In this document: positions 52,993 through 63,729 of the stretch, piece by piece
Numbering within the stretch: position 1 is the stretch's first letter
How the letters are laid out: the number at the start of each line of letters is the position of its first letter
DNA from: Bimastos eiseni
Taxonomy: Eukaryota > Annelida > Clitellata > Crassiclitellata > Lumbricidae
Reading direction: 5' to 3'
DNA length: 64,000 nucleotides
Assembly (NCBI GenBank): GCA_959347315.1
Contig: OY365806.1
Span: 28,124,815-28,188,814 of the forward strand
Position numbers and translations under genes: made by a program
Notes under the pieces: model-generated
Told to the model about the DNA's origin: nothing
Database searches by the model: none
Seen by the model: the letters and a program-made list of their open reading frames with translations, nothing else

Positions 52993-55900
52993 CTGCGATT
53001 GATTGAACAAAAGCAACTGTCATTTCACATAGGCCCATGTTGGATATTTTTTTTCAGCACCAGAAAAAATAAATTTGGTGCCATTGTTTTGTGCTTACTG
53101 CATAGGCTATTATTTAACTTTATATAAATGTATTCCGCCAATCGGAGATCGACAATCAGCATAAACCATATTAAGCCAATAAGTTAGTTAGTTTTGAATG
53201 AACCTGCAGCATGTCTTGATTGTAATCTTGTTTCCATTCTGAGTCGTGTTGACATTGAGGTTGATTCCAGAAACGTCGTCCGTCTTGAAAATGTGGTATT
53301 TCACATTTAGCTGTCATAAGATCGTAAAAAAATGTTTGTTATACCCATAACGTTATTTTTAATCGATGGATCTTTATTGAAAATATGAATTCATTCGCGT
53401 AGGGTTCATTTATAAATAAACGATACATTGAACACAATCGTAGCACAATCAACGAAACTCAAACGTTTGAAATGCATCTCAGAAACAACAGTCGAAAGCT
53501 ACAGTTGTTTGCTTGCTATAGTCCAGGGCTATTCAATTAGATTTAGTCAAGGGCCAAACTAGAGAAATCTGGAGATGGTGGCGGGCCAGAGGCTCAAGGA
53601 GGGGTTTGGGGAGGGGGGCTGCTGAGGGTTTGGGGAGGGTTTGGGGAGGGGGGCTGCTGAGCACCCTCCAGTAAATTTTTTAAAATGATATATTTGCAAA
53701 ATATATAATATAATTCAAATAATTATAATTATAATAATAATAATTCAAAAACATAGATTTTTAAAAAAATCCTTAAAATTTTGGCATAGGTCCGTGGGCC
53801 AGTTGTTAGGCCTTCGCGGGCCAGATTTGGCCCGCGGGCCGCTAATTGAATAGCCCTGCTATAGTCTATTACGCCTTAATAGTTGCATTCTAGTTCAATG
53901 TAATTAACAACCGGTTTCTTCTAACGAACCGCATACAATTGCATTAACACATCTTAACGTAACCTATATCTTTCAAGTGTATTGCATTCAAGTGTATTAT
54001 AATTATTGCAGTGACAATCGCATCGGACTGTTCGTAATGGAGGTCAGGCGATTCTGTTCTAAATGATTATTTTCGACATAGCAGAATTACGAAGAAAAGA
54101 CATAACACGTTAGATGTGCGACGCTTTATATTAACGGAACATATATGGCAGACTATATATAGCGATGCTTGTGACACATGGTTTCGATGGCCCAATTCGC
54201 AAAGCTTAGCGTCAAATAAGTAAATAATAAGCTTTAATCAGTTAACCACCTGTACGAGTGCAGAGCCTCTTCCCGTGGCTGAAACAAAGACTTTTGTGGT
54301 ATTAGATGGAAGCTGCAAAACCAGAAAATCCGTATGAATGGCAGAAATAACATTCAAAACATCATTAAAATATAAATTAAAAACGAATCACTGTTCCAAA
54401 GTACTCGCTTTATCAAATAAATTATGCCATTATAGAGAGCGAACTAGTGCCCATTGAAGAGATCGGACGCTATGGTGGCTCAACCTTGGAGCGTTACACC
54501 GACGATGGCCATCGTTTGTGTTTTTATGACACCTTCGTTAATATTCGTGGAAAATTGATCTTACATTCGAATTAGGCAATTTTCTGATTGAAAACTTCGG
54601 CTTATCGTCCGGACCACAAGTGTGCTTTTAAACATTGACTTGACTATTGCGGATCACATGAACTCACTTTGCAGGTCCTGCTTCCATCTTCTGAGTCAGA
54701 ACTGCATTCAACCTCATGCATGCATTCATATGAATGCTCCTGGACCATTGCAAGTCAGTCCTCTGCCTTAGGCAATATCCTACCTATGCGACCTCCAAAT
54801 AAGGTTGATTAACATGTGCTCACCTCATATGACTGCAGCAAAAGGGACGTATCTTCTGTGATGGCAAGGTAGTTGTGTTGTATGGCTTCAGTTGATATAG
54901 AGACCTGCAGATTGCGTTGACCCGCTGGTCCATAAATCATGGTTGCGAACGCTGTCAATGCTTCTAACGCCATAACCGTATCCTTAGCAAACAGAAAAAA
55001 GCGCAAAGTTAATGTAACCTTTGCAGTTTAGCCAAGACACCACAGACAACAATTCAAATCCTAAATCACACAAGAATAAACGCATTAATAGTTCTAACTA
55101 TATCAGTTGTAAACAAATCGTTCATAATTATTTATAAGTTACTGCATGACGAATAGCTAAATGACCCAAGAAACGTCAAAATTTGCCGTAAAGAATGTAT
55201 TAGGCCTACAATTGCCTATCATAAGATAGCATGGACAGTCGGTAATGGACATTATTACTTATAAGCCAATATTTAGTAGGTCTTAGTACGCTTAAAAACT
55301 AGTCAATTTAAGGTGAAATTCCCCGTCATTTAAGGTGAAATTGTCTGTCATTTGAGGTGAAATTAGCCGTCGTTTGCGGTGAAATTTCCCGTCATTTAAG
55401 ATGAGATTACCCATCTGATTGCTGTCATATAACTCACCTGAGTGGATGCGAAGCCTCCGTTGGCGTTGCGCTGTGCAACGATCCACTTTGCAATTGGCAG
55501 ACTCATTGAGAGATTCTTCAGCTGGCAGTAAGTAAGTAGGACGTAGGAAGTCATCTCTATGCTAATTGCTCGAGCCTGTAAGTAAGGAGGCTTCCAACCA
55601 GTGGGGGAAGCGTTCGAGTTTTCGTTTGCCTTCTCCCAGTGTTTCGTTCCATCTGAAGAAAGTGCAGCTCAAAATCTGTACCATATATGAGCGCTCCAGT
55701 CACTGTCTTGGAAAAAAATTCGGAGGCGTTGTTCGACGTGTAGTTAATAATTTGTAATCGAAAGGATCGGCGCATCAGAACCCATTATATGCGCTCCCCT
55801 TTTGCGTCTCGCTTTGACCTCTGATTATCATTGAATTTCTAATTTGTTTAATCAAACTGTCCAATTATTCACTTCTTGGTCATTCTAGCAAAGCATGCAT

Positions 55901-58900
55901 TTCAAACCTTAAATAATTTCGTGAAAGAAGAATCAGATTCGGAATCTCTTACCCGTGACCTTGGCAAGTGATTCCAACATCTGTAGTACGTCACTGACTT
56001 TTGAACTCTGAGATCGAACTAGCGCATAGACAATGATGCTTAGGGCATAAGGATCAGAGGCTGCGCTGGGTATCTGCTCCTCCAAGTATGTTCTAGCTGC
56101 ATCAATACTATCGTTAAGGTACGCCGAGTGAAACTGTAAGGATGCAAAACATGACCAATTAGATTACTAATGCTTTACTCAATTCTAAAATTTTTCCAAA
56201 TTATTTTATTTGTTTTTGTTGTTATTGTGGAATATCTATTTGACTTAGTTTCATAAAGTCAAAATCATCCTTTTTCTCTAAATCGATCTAATCGAGTAAT
56301 GACCAGATCGTGCAATAGTGTGACGAAAAGAAATTTTTGTGCACTTAAGGTTAATCTTTATTAGATAATTAAGTGATAGTTTTATTTAGATTAGCTATTC
56401 AAAGTAACTAAGGAGAGGTCAGTTGCGCTATATAATTGTAGTATGATGTAGACTTTGTATAGTGCATCTTTCCCCTTGTTGTTGTCGTCGCTTCCGTTGA
56501 AGAAGTTGAGTTTCTTGTGGTTTGCAATTTACGATTTTATTTATCCAGTAAAATTCCGCCATAGGCCCAAGCATCCATGGAAGTGAGCATGAGGAAAGGA
56601 CTTGGACACGGGCGAGGAAGGTTTTGAACCCTATCTGGCAGTGACTTCGGTTAATCGAGAAGTTAGAGAAACTCCGGCTTGATCATTGCGCTTTTTTGCG
56701 AAGTTTTATACGCCATACGATTGTTGAGCCGAATCAGATAAATAGGTTTTATATATAATTTTTGCATTTTAAAATATCGCACATTTTAGTAGACGGTTGT
56801 TCACTCCTATAGATCGTACCGGAAGAAATATTTACAGATCTTATCTACAGTGATTCAGATGCTAAGCAGATAGGCCTATTGCATCCTATTCAATAATTAT
56901 ACTATTAGTCCAGATAATTAACGTAGGGCCCATACTAGAACATTGTAGTAAGTCTTCCTCTGAATGTCTTATTATGAATATGATGATTGAATCGTGCATG
57001 TATCTGAAATGATTCCCACGATGATAACGTAGGCGTCGTCATTATTAATAGTATAGGCCTCACTAAGTCCTGCAATTTGCCCTATGTAAAGTTGAGCGTT
57101 TGTATAGCACCGTCGTCATCTTTATCTCGTCCAATTATCGCCTAGTTTAGCCTAGAGTCTGTCGAATGGAAAATAAGAACCCTGACGGTGAAGAGGGACC
57201 CATCGTCGCCCTCTGCCCGAAGCCGCGGATGGAGGCATAGAAGAAGATTATATGGATCTTGAAGTCACTTTCAAGATGGCGTCGAGCGAAGGTTCGAAGG
57301 CGCCAGAAGGGGTGGAAGAGGCAGCCGCCTCCTTGGACTTCTTTCCTGGTGGGGAACTTCGTAAGGAGGACGGGATGCCCAGGTATACCGAACTACTTGA
57401 CTGGCCCGATCATTCATTGACTTCTATAGCACCTCGATTAAATCCATCACGACAGCATGGTCGTCGCCGCAAGGAGGCCGACACAATAGCAAAGCACTGA
57501 CCCTCCAGCTACATGTAGCAATCCGCTGATCACTAGGTGATTGTATTATAGAAATAATCGTTTACCGAAAACTTCGAGGACTGATTGATCAAAATATTGC
57601 GTCATGCATCAGCTGCACACTGGAGATTCTTGTGATTATATTCTATAAATGGAAACACTAACCTCCGTATTATTCTTGTTTTCAAGCAGTGATATCAAAA
57701 CAAAGGCCGTCATCGAAAGACCCTGCGAAGATCCTCCCTACAACGGACATGGCCAGTTAAAATAATTCTTCAAGATGATGCTGATATATTTGCGAATACA
57801 ATTAAGAAATTAGTATAGTTATGCCTTTTAGCTTAACTGATACTAGTAGCATCGAAAACTCCATGTCAGCTTTAGACTATGCCTTTGTATTCACAAAAGT
57901 GAATCTTCTAAGAAGAAGTTTTATCTCGTCATACGATTTTTGAGCCGAATCAGATAAATAGGTTTTATATATAATTTTTGCATTTTAAAATATCGCACAT
58001 TTTAGTAGACGGTTGTTCACTCCTATAGATCGTACCGGAAGAAATATTTACAGATCTTATCTACAGTGATTCAGATGCTAAGCAGATAGGCCTATTGCAT
58101 CCTATTCAATAATTATACTATTAGTCCAGATAATTAACGTAGGGCCCATACTAGAACATTGTAGTAAGTCTTCCTCTGAATGTCTTGTTATGAATATGAT
58201 GATTGAATCGTACATGTATCTGAAATGATTCCCACGATGATAACGTAGACGGTTATTTCAGATAATCCTTCACATTGTCAGTTATAAAATGTTATAATTT
58301 AGTGTAAATTATATGCGAGGAAGAGAACCTGCAAGTCCGGATGATTGACCTTGCCATTTCGAGGCTCAGCAAACGACCCGTTGAGTGCCTGGTTGGCAAT
58401 TATCCAATACATCGTTTGCGCAATCTTCGCATCGTCCACTGCGATGTAATCCTTGGCTTGAAGGAAGCACTTTATGACGAACGAACTCAGCCTAAGACGA
58501 GACAGAAAACAAGGACGAAACTTGGCATAAGTGCTACATGAGGCGTCGATTCTCAGAGAAGATTTGGGAGCCGGGAACAACCACGAATTTGATATGCAGT
58601 TTTGTCCAAGGAAGTCAGAGGCGCCTTAATTATTACATCCTGTTCAGAATTTCTAATACACACAAAAGAAGTTGGGGGAGTTGCTGAATATGGTGTTTGT
58701 TTAGTCAGACCACTGGAAATTGTCAATGAACTTACCACACACTCCCTGACAGATCGTTATTTCCAAAGGCACTAAACGAACCGTCCGATCTCTGGAAAGT
58801 CAATTCTCTTTGGTAACCTTTAAAAAGCATCAATCTATTTATCGTTGTATTGAATTGTATTTGCGTTTACTGAGAATATATTAGTATTATGGCAGTCAAA

Positions 58901-61900
58901 ACGCAGCCATTCACAAGTTCAAAGATGCTATTTGAGACTTAGATATTCATAGACGTCTATAATTTAAATTTCTATTAAAATTCACATTTAAACCAGTCTG
59001 TAGAGCAGTTTGTCCAGTTTATCCATGAGATGGGTGCCTTACATGGCTGCCGAATGCCGATTCAGTGCATGTCCGTTTGAAAATATTAAACAAAACTAAA
59101 TCAATATAATTATTTATAGTGCATATTATGACTGTACATCATCCTTGATAAAGAGTTTTTCAGTTCTAAGAAGGTTAGTCGTGAGGCAAATGAGTGGGGC
59201 ATGATCGCAAGTGAAATTGCGATGGGGTCTCAACCTGCGCATCGGCAGCAGAACATAGCTTTGGTTGATAATGACGGCTTGGAACATTATAGCATTAGCC
59301 AGACCTCACACAGTCATTTCCTCGTCGTCAATAAATGAATCAGCTCAAGAATCAAGTAATGAATTACTCAATGATTCACTCAATGAATCGAGTAATGAAT
59401 TACTCAGTGAATTATTCAATGAAACAATTACTGAGTCAATAAAAGAACCAATCTATGAGTTGGCCAAATAAACGGGCGGTTACGCAGTCAATTAATCCAT
59501 CGATCGCTTATTAAGCCACTCGGTTAGCAACCAACCAAAACGACTTTTGTTCATTCAGTTATTATTCATTCAATTATCATTTATAAACAACCAGAGGAAT
59601 AACACAGCTATGACAAAAATAAAAATGTAGTATCACCTGCGATCATGAATCCAAGAGCTTTGTCTTTTATTTCCCGGGTGAGTTGACCGGATGTGCTGAG
59701 GTACTCAACTATGTAGACATCCGGGGCAAAAAAGATCATATTCTGCTCTCCGCACCCATAAGGCATCTGCAGCAAATTGTCCAGACCCTTGATAGACGGA
59801 CCCATTAGATCACCTGCACAAGAAAGGAAACAAGCAGATCAGTAAGATCCCATGCAGAGCGCTAGATAAGCAGATCCATCAATCAGATCGCCTGCAAAGA
59901 TAGTCAAACACAAACCATTCATAGATGAACGGATAGAAAATCCCGATGACCATGCAAATGAGGTAATTAACAATCAGAACACATGTTCAGGTAAATCAGG
60001 CAGACACGTGAATTTGTCTGCAAGGTTAACCACAAACAAACCAATTGGATCGCCTGCAAAAAGCGATCGCAGCCAGACAATCAGTTCGTCACTCAATAAT
60101 AGAGGGTCGTTCAATCAGCCACGCGGTTTGCCAATCAAATAAACCTCTTGTTCATTCATTCACTAATTCACTAATTTTGTAGTTTAATGCTCTTTCCAGA
60201 GACAGCTCATAAAGCAGCAAGCTTTGATAATTCCTCTGTTATTTGCTTAACTTGCGTCTTCTACATTCTAAGCAATATAATACATTGTTTAGAACTGAGA
60301 AAGTGCTCAACCATGCGTTCTGGTCACACCATGCAGAGACACCAACCTATGACGGTCACTTCGAGAAATTCTGACCCAGGAACCAGCTGACCGGTTGGAG
60401 GGAGCGAAACTTCGAGGGTGTTGTTGTAGCTCAGTCCGTCTGAGGATTGCTGTATGAAGTTCGAAGTGCTGTAACGTTGCTCTACACCCTCTGGCTACAA
60501 CGGAAACAATGAAAGCCAATTAGCATTTTTTTATGTTGCGTAATAATAGTAATTTTAGCCATAATTGTTCACAAAATATTTGTCATGCCTCTAGAGGGGT
60601 TTCACAGTACAGATGACCAAATAATAACTATTAACGAACAGAATGGCATTCAAGAGCTTAAAGTACAAGTGAAATGAGGTTATGTTACAAAATGCTTGGT
60701 AATATATTCGAGAAATAAGGGTCGACCAAAGACAAGATTCTACGTAGTAGAAGTTCGGGCCGGACAACTTGGTCATCTTTGTCAGCAGAGCGAAGAATAT
60801 TTAGGCTGCCTATGATTGAAACCGAATACCAGTGTGATGGCATTGACTCAATTTTACTATGTAGTAATGTAACACTCTGCGAGTAACTATCTAGCCTAAG
60901 CAAACTAATGACATAGCATCAAAGTTTCAGATAGAGTTCTGTCTTCGACTGATCGTGTAACCAATGTCATTTGTTCTTGCTTTTATCACTTACGTCAACA
61001 CAGCACTATCCACCAAGCACTTCCCCTCTTTCGATTACTACCCTGCGTATCGCTACTGCCCAGTCCAAACGTTTAGCATCTGTTGGCCCATCCAGTTGGA
61101 ATCGCCATCAAGTAGAGATCCTTGGTCTCTCCCCCTCAATTCTGCAAATGCCTTAAAAACTATTCTGCTTGTCAGTGATGACACGTACCGACATGGCTGG
61201 AAGTACCATTGACCAACCTGAGCAGCGGTTTATGAATTGTTGAATGCAATTACAAAGACGTCTTGTAGTATCAATGCATACATTTTAAGCAGAACAGGTG
61301 TGATCTTTACCTTCACTAACAGCATCACTCTGATGGCGTCACCTGCAACCGATGCCTTTGCCGTTATGTCGATTGGTATCTGACCCAATGATCCAGGAAC
61401 AATCCAAAAGTAGACCGATACAGCATCGTTACTCTCCACCTGCCAATCGTTGAGACAATCTTCCAATACATGTTTATTTTTGCAGAATATCTACAATGAT
61501 AACTGAAGTGTATATGTAGATGGAACAGCCTTCCAGTTGTGACTCGTAGCTAGCAGCCTATCTTTTAACGCTACAGTTTCTGCTCGTTCTCTTAAGACTT
61601 TTCTTTTCTCTAGGGTTCTTCGCACTGGGACCGCCTCTGATTAGGTTGTACTGTTAGAGGCGCTTTATAAATCCGTAAATATAATAAAATAAAAGTGTCG
61701 ACTGAGATATTTCAGAGGTCAACGAATCGATTTCTCGAAGTGGCAACGGTGTATGCAAGCTACTATCCGATGCGGCGGCCAAAATGTCCGCCAAAACACA
61801 AAAATATGCTTATATATTTGGCTCATAGGTAAGCTATTATAGAGACGAATGAAGTGTCGAATTTAATATTTTGAAGGCCAAGGCATCGATATCTCGTAAT

Positions 61901-63729
61901 GGGACTAGAGTGGAACTGTCACTATTGAAGATGGTAGATAAACTATGCAAATCTCAGCGCATGGGTGTGTTGGCAGCCATATTGGCTGTCATCTTCTATG
62001 GTAGCAGCCCCACACTATAATTATTGCCACTGCGAGGGAAAAAATCCTAGGTCTTGAAAATATCAAATTTTGAACGTGTCTATAGCCACTAGTTGTTTCT
62101 TAATTTGTCCTTGTGGTTGACCTATGAGGTATGAAATACATATTTCTGTGTTTTGGAGGTCACATTGACCGCCATCTTGGAGAGAAGTATTCCCACACCA
62201 TTGCCACAGCAATAATTCCATTCCTTGACCTCTGAAATATTGCAATCGTCACTTTAGGCCTATACGTCACTGTGGCAAAAGACGCCAGTGTGACATTCGC
62301 ATTTCGTTAAAATTTGGTTATGTCCTATATCTATATACGAAAGGTTAAAAATATGTAAACTTATAAACTGATTAACAAAATTCATGCAAATAGAGTCTAT
62401 ACAATAATCGTCCTTTCACTGTTGATACATAGTATATTCTCGAATGCATTCATACGTGCGCGAATATAAGCCGTGTTGACGATTTCCCAACATCTATTTA
62501 TCCGTCATCATATAATCATCATGTTCGTTACCTGCACATTATGTGAGGTGATACCCTGGACTTTGTAGTAACCTGAAGGCTGTAAGGATACCATCGCCTA
62601 TGACAAGATACAAAATATATGACTGTTGGATTCAGCCAATCACGTTCTGTTACTCCATTATGTGCATATATATATATACAGTCAGCCCACAATGTGTCGT
62701 TTGATAAATTCTCAACTGTAAACGAAATTAATCAGATTCGGTTAGTCAGCCTACTTACTTTAGCCCACAATGGTTTAAAGTAAATACGGTATACATCGGT
62801 CTCTGAGTCCAAGACCAGCAATTTTGGGATTCGTGTAGACACACTGAGATTCTTAGTTGATCCAGCTCTATTTATCTCATAACCGTTGAGTGTGGCTATC
62901 ATACAACGGAGTGGCCAATATAGTCCATTATACTAACTCTAATGCCACATGTTAAAAACATACGTTAGCTTTGGAGACTGCTTTCCTGCTATGGAATCAT
63001 ATTATTACCAGGTTAACATATAATATATACATTATACATGTGTATATATACCGATTAGTTCTCCATTATCAGGATTACATTCAGGAGGTGATTAGAAATG
63101 TCTCGACGATAGTGGTTTTGCATCTAAGTCGTTCGCTGTTATAGACACCCTAAACACTTTTTCAAGCAGACCCGTAGGCTCTACTGTAGTATCTAGGCAA
63201 AATGTCTGGTATAGGCCGCTCCAACTTTCAAGAATAACACACTATGGACATTCTATTTCGGAACCGTCTCTCTCTCCTCTCTCCACCTCTCTGTCTCTCT
63301 CTCTGTCTCTCTCTCTCTTTCTCTATCTGAGGTTTCATTGGATAATAAACCAGTTACATGTAAAGTTTTCCGTCTTCGGATGGAAGAAGGATTAATTAAT
63401 CAAGGGACAGATCCCGGTGAAACTCTTTGTCTTGGTTTGTATATCACCAAACCAAAGCGAAATCTTATAGGAGCGATTGATTAAATCAAGCAAGAAATGC
63501 ACTCATGATAACTGACGACGTTGTCGAATTTGGATCATGAATCGGAAACGTCCAAACTTATAGTTGGACTGGACTTGAGATGAGTATTGTTCAATAAGAA
63601 AGCGTGCTAATTTGAAACTCACATTGAGTCGAGTGGACATGTAGTTGAAGACCGTCACTTGAAGAGCAAATTCCTCTCCACGTATGACCGAATACGGAAG
63701 ATTCGGAGACAAGAAGAACTGTTTGAAGA
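52761..63729 (-). CDS. thioester-containing protein, A2M/CD109 family (C-terminal half)
   Basis: Fourteen minus-strand exons: 63729-63623, 62597-62532, 61439-61311, 60494-60347, 59813-59637, 58817-58736, 58491-58329, 57737-57663, 56133-55953, 55652-55438, 54982-54824, 54312-54250, 53310-53204 and 52992-52761. All junctions are in phase, giving about 633 residues. In order: the A2M domain start ([20 protein letters not shown]), [16 protein letters not shown], the thioester [10 protein letters not shown] (59743-59757), thioester-domain helices ([52 protein letters not shown]), [13 protein letters not shown] and [20 protein letters not shown], and the receptor-binding domain. His in NHPDLQ aligns with the C3/CD109 His that favours ester bonds. 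Such proteins bind microbial surfaces or trap proteases outside the cell. The N-terminus lies beyond 64000. Confidence 0.92.
53204..53310 (-). CDS. TEP exon: receptor-binding domain part 1
   Basis: 107 bases, phase 0 to 2. Encodes [20 protein letters not shown] and [11 protein letters not shown]. Confidence 0.82.
53516..53866. mobile_element. hAT-like MITE, 335 bp, with 8-bp target duplication
   Basis: The element spans 53524-53858. Its ends CAGGGCTATTCAATTAG and CTAATTGAATAGCCCTG are perfect 17-bp inverted repeats, and it is bracketed by the direct repeat CTATAGTC (53516-53523 and 53859-53866). The GGCCCGCGGGCC palindrome near the right end and an 8-bp duplication are typical of hAT. A GGTTTGGGGAGGGG direct repeat lies inside. 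It has no coding capacity. It lies in the TEP intron between the exons at 54250 and 53310. Confidence 0.92.
54250..54312 (-). CDS. TEP exon: [12 protein letters not shown] (63 bases)
   Basis: 21 codons, phase 0: [21 protein letters not shown]. This corresponds to the GxGCALxQ strand before the receptor-binding domain, but Ser replaces the usual Cys. Confidence 0.85.
54824..54982 (-). CDS. TEP exon: [10 protein letters not shown] segment
   Basis: 159 bases, phase 0. Encodes [19 protein letters not shown] through [11 protein letters not shown], the end of the thioester domain and beginning of the second CUB half. Confidence 0.93.
55303..55412. repeat. 22-bp tandem repeat beside a TEP exon
   Basis: About five copies of ATTTAAGGTGAAATTCCCCG + TC ending 26 bases from the splice donor of the exon at 55438-55652. 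Confidence 0.85.
55438..55652 (-). CDS. TEP exon: DGTKHW to GGFASTQ
   Basis: 215 bases. Encodes [31 protein letters not shown] and [16 protein letters not shown]. Matches the family string EMTAYxLL...RN..GGFxSTQ. Confidence 0.93.
55953..56133 (-). CDS. TEP exon: DPYALSI segment
   Basis: 181 bases, phase 0 to 1. Encodes [34 protein letters not shown] and [11 protein letters not shown]. Confidence 0.92.
56600..56665 (-). repeat. possible tRNA-derived SINE head
   Basis: On minus, GGGTTCAAAACC is a good B box with an A-box-like CGATTAACCGAAG about 30 bases before it. Confidence 0.3.
56701..57032. repeat. 332-bp direct repeat, copy A
   Basis: Nearly identical to 57916-58248. Apart from the first 30 bases I counted only two substitutions (A/G near the ATTATGAATATG word and G/A in ATCGTGCATG). 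Confidence 0.93.
57166..57500 (+). other. GC-richer ORF pair inside a TEP intron, opposite strand
   Basis: Two short open frames, 57166-57240 ([20 protein letters not shown]) and 57252-57500 (82 codons; [32 protein letters not shown]), lie on the strand opposite to TEP. Composition is much less AT-rich than the neighbouring intron. The start of the second (ATTATATGG) is a weak context. No family was recognised. It may be a fragment of a captured gene. Confidence 0.3.
57663..57737 (-). CDS. TEP exon: [14 protein letters not shown] (75 bases)
   Basis: 25 codons, phase 0 at both ends, so it is skippable without frameshift. Encodes the GG that follows the catalytic His segment and the helix [14 protein letters not shown]. 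It is flanked on both sides by the 332-bp direct repeats. Confidence 0.9.
57916..58248. repeat. 332-bp direct repeat, copy B
   Basis: Second copy of 56701-57032, offset 1215 bases, on the other side of the 75-bp TEP exon. Sequence outside the repeats is not similar. Confidence 0.93.
58329..58491 (-). CDS. TEP exon: WLSSFVIK to NHPDLQ
   Basis: 163 bases. Encodes [40 protein letters not shown] and KVNHPDLQ with the conserved catalytic His. Confidence 0.92.
58736..58817 (-). CDS. TEP exon: DGSFSAFG segment
   Basis: 82 bases, phase 1 to 2. Encodes [26 protein letters not shown]. The last codon (Trp) is split. Confidence 0.9.
59325..59440. repeat. 12-bp AATGAATTACTC-type tandem repeat
   Basis: Degenerate 12-base units that include the palindrome GAGTAATGAATTACTC. 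They read open as [12 protein letters not shown] peptides on plus. Confidence 0.7.
59637..59813 (-). CDS. TEP exon: thioester motif GCGEQ
   Basis: 177 bases. Encodes [38 protein letters not shown] and [15 protein letters not shown]. The Cys and Gln that form the internal thioester are both present. Confidence 0.95.
60347..60494 (-). CDS. TEP exon: PEGVEQ segment
   Basis: 148 bases, phase 0 to 1. Encodes [16 protein letters not shown], then LEVSLPPTG and [10 protein letters not shown]. Corresponds to the V(x)PEG region just before the thioester domain. Confidence 0.9.
60965..61175 (+). mobile_element. LINE C-terminal relic in TEP intron
   Basis: [21 protein letters not shown] then [13 protein letters not shown] and LKLFCLS words match the conserved end of CR1-like ORF2 proteins (xxSxGPxxWNxLPxxIR..LKTFLF). 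Short and decayed. Confidence 0.5.
61311..61439 (-). CDS. TEP exon: VYFWIVP segment
   Basis: 129 bases, phase 0. Encodes [19 protein letters not shown] and [23 protein letters not shown]. Confidence 0.9.
61565..61690 (+). mobile_element. LINE/SINE 3' tail relic
   Basis: [19 protein letters not shown] followed by a stop, then AGAGGCGCTTTATAAAT and an AAT-rich end. This links the dispersed GGCGCTATAT tails in this window to a LINE 3' end. Confidence 0.45.
62532..62597 (-). CDS. TEP exon: 22 residues
   Basis: 66 bases, phase 0. Encodes [15 protein letters not shown] and ITSHNVQ. A second acceptor 18 bases in would also keep frame. The longer form fits the family better. Confidence 0.8.
63266..63327. 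repeat. (TCTC)n microsatellite
   Basis: Pyrimidine TCTC run with CACC and TGTC interruptions, in the TEP intron. Confidence 0.85.
63623..63729 (-). CDS. TEP exon: A2M domain start
   Basis: 107 bases after acceptor CTAACAG. Encodes [18 protein letters not shown] and [14 protein letters not shown]. Donor GTGAGT. The upstream exon was not found within 63730-64000. Confidence 0.9.
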
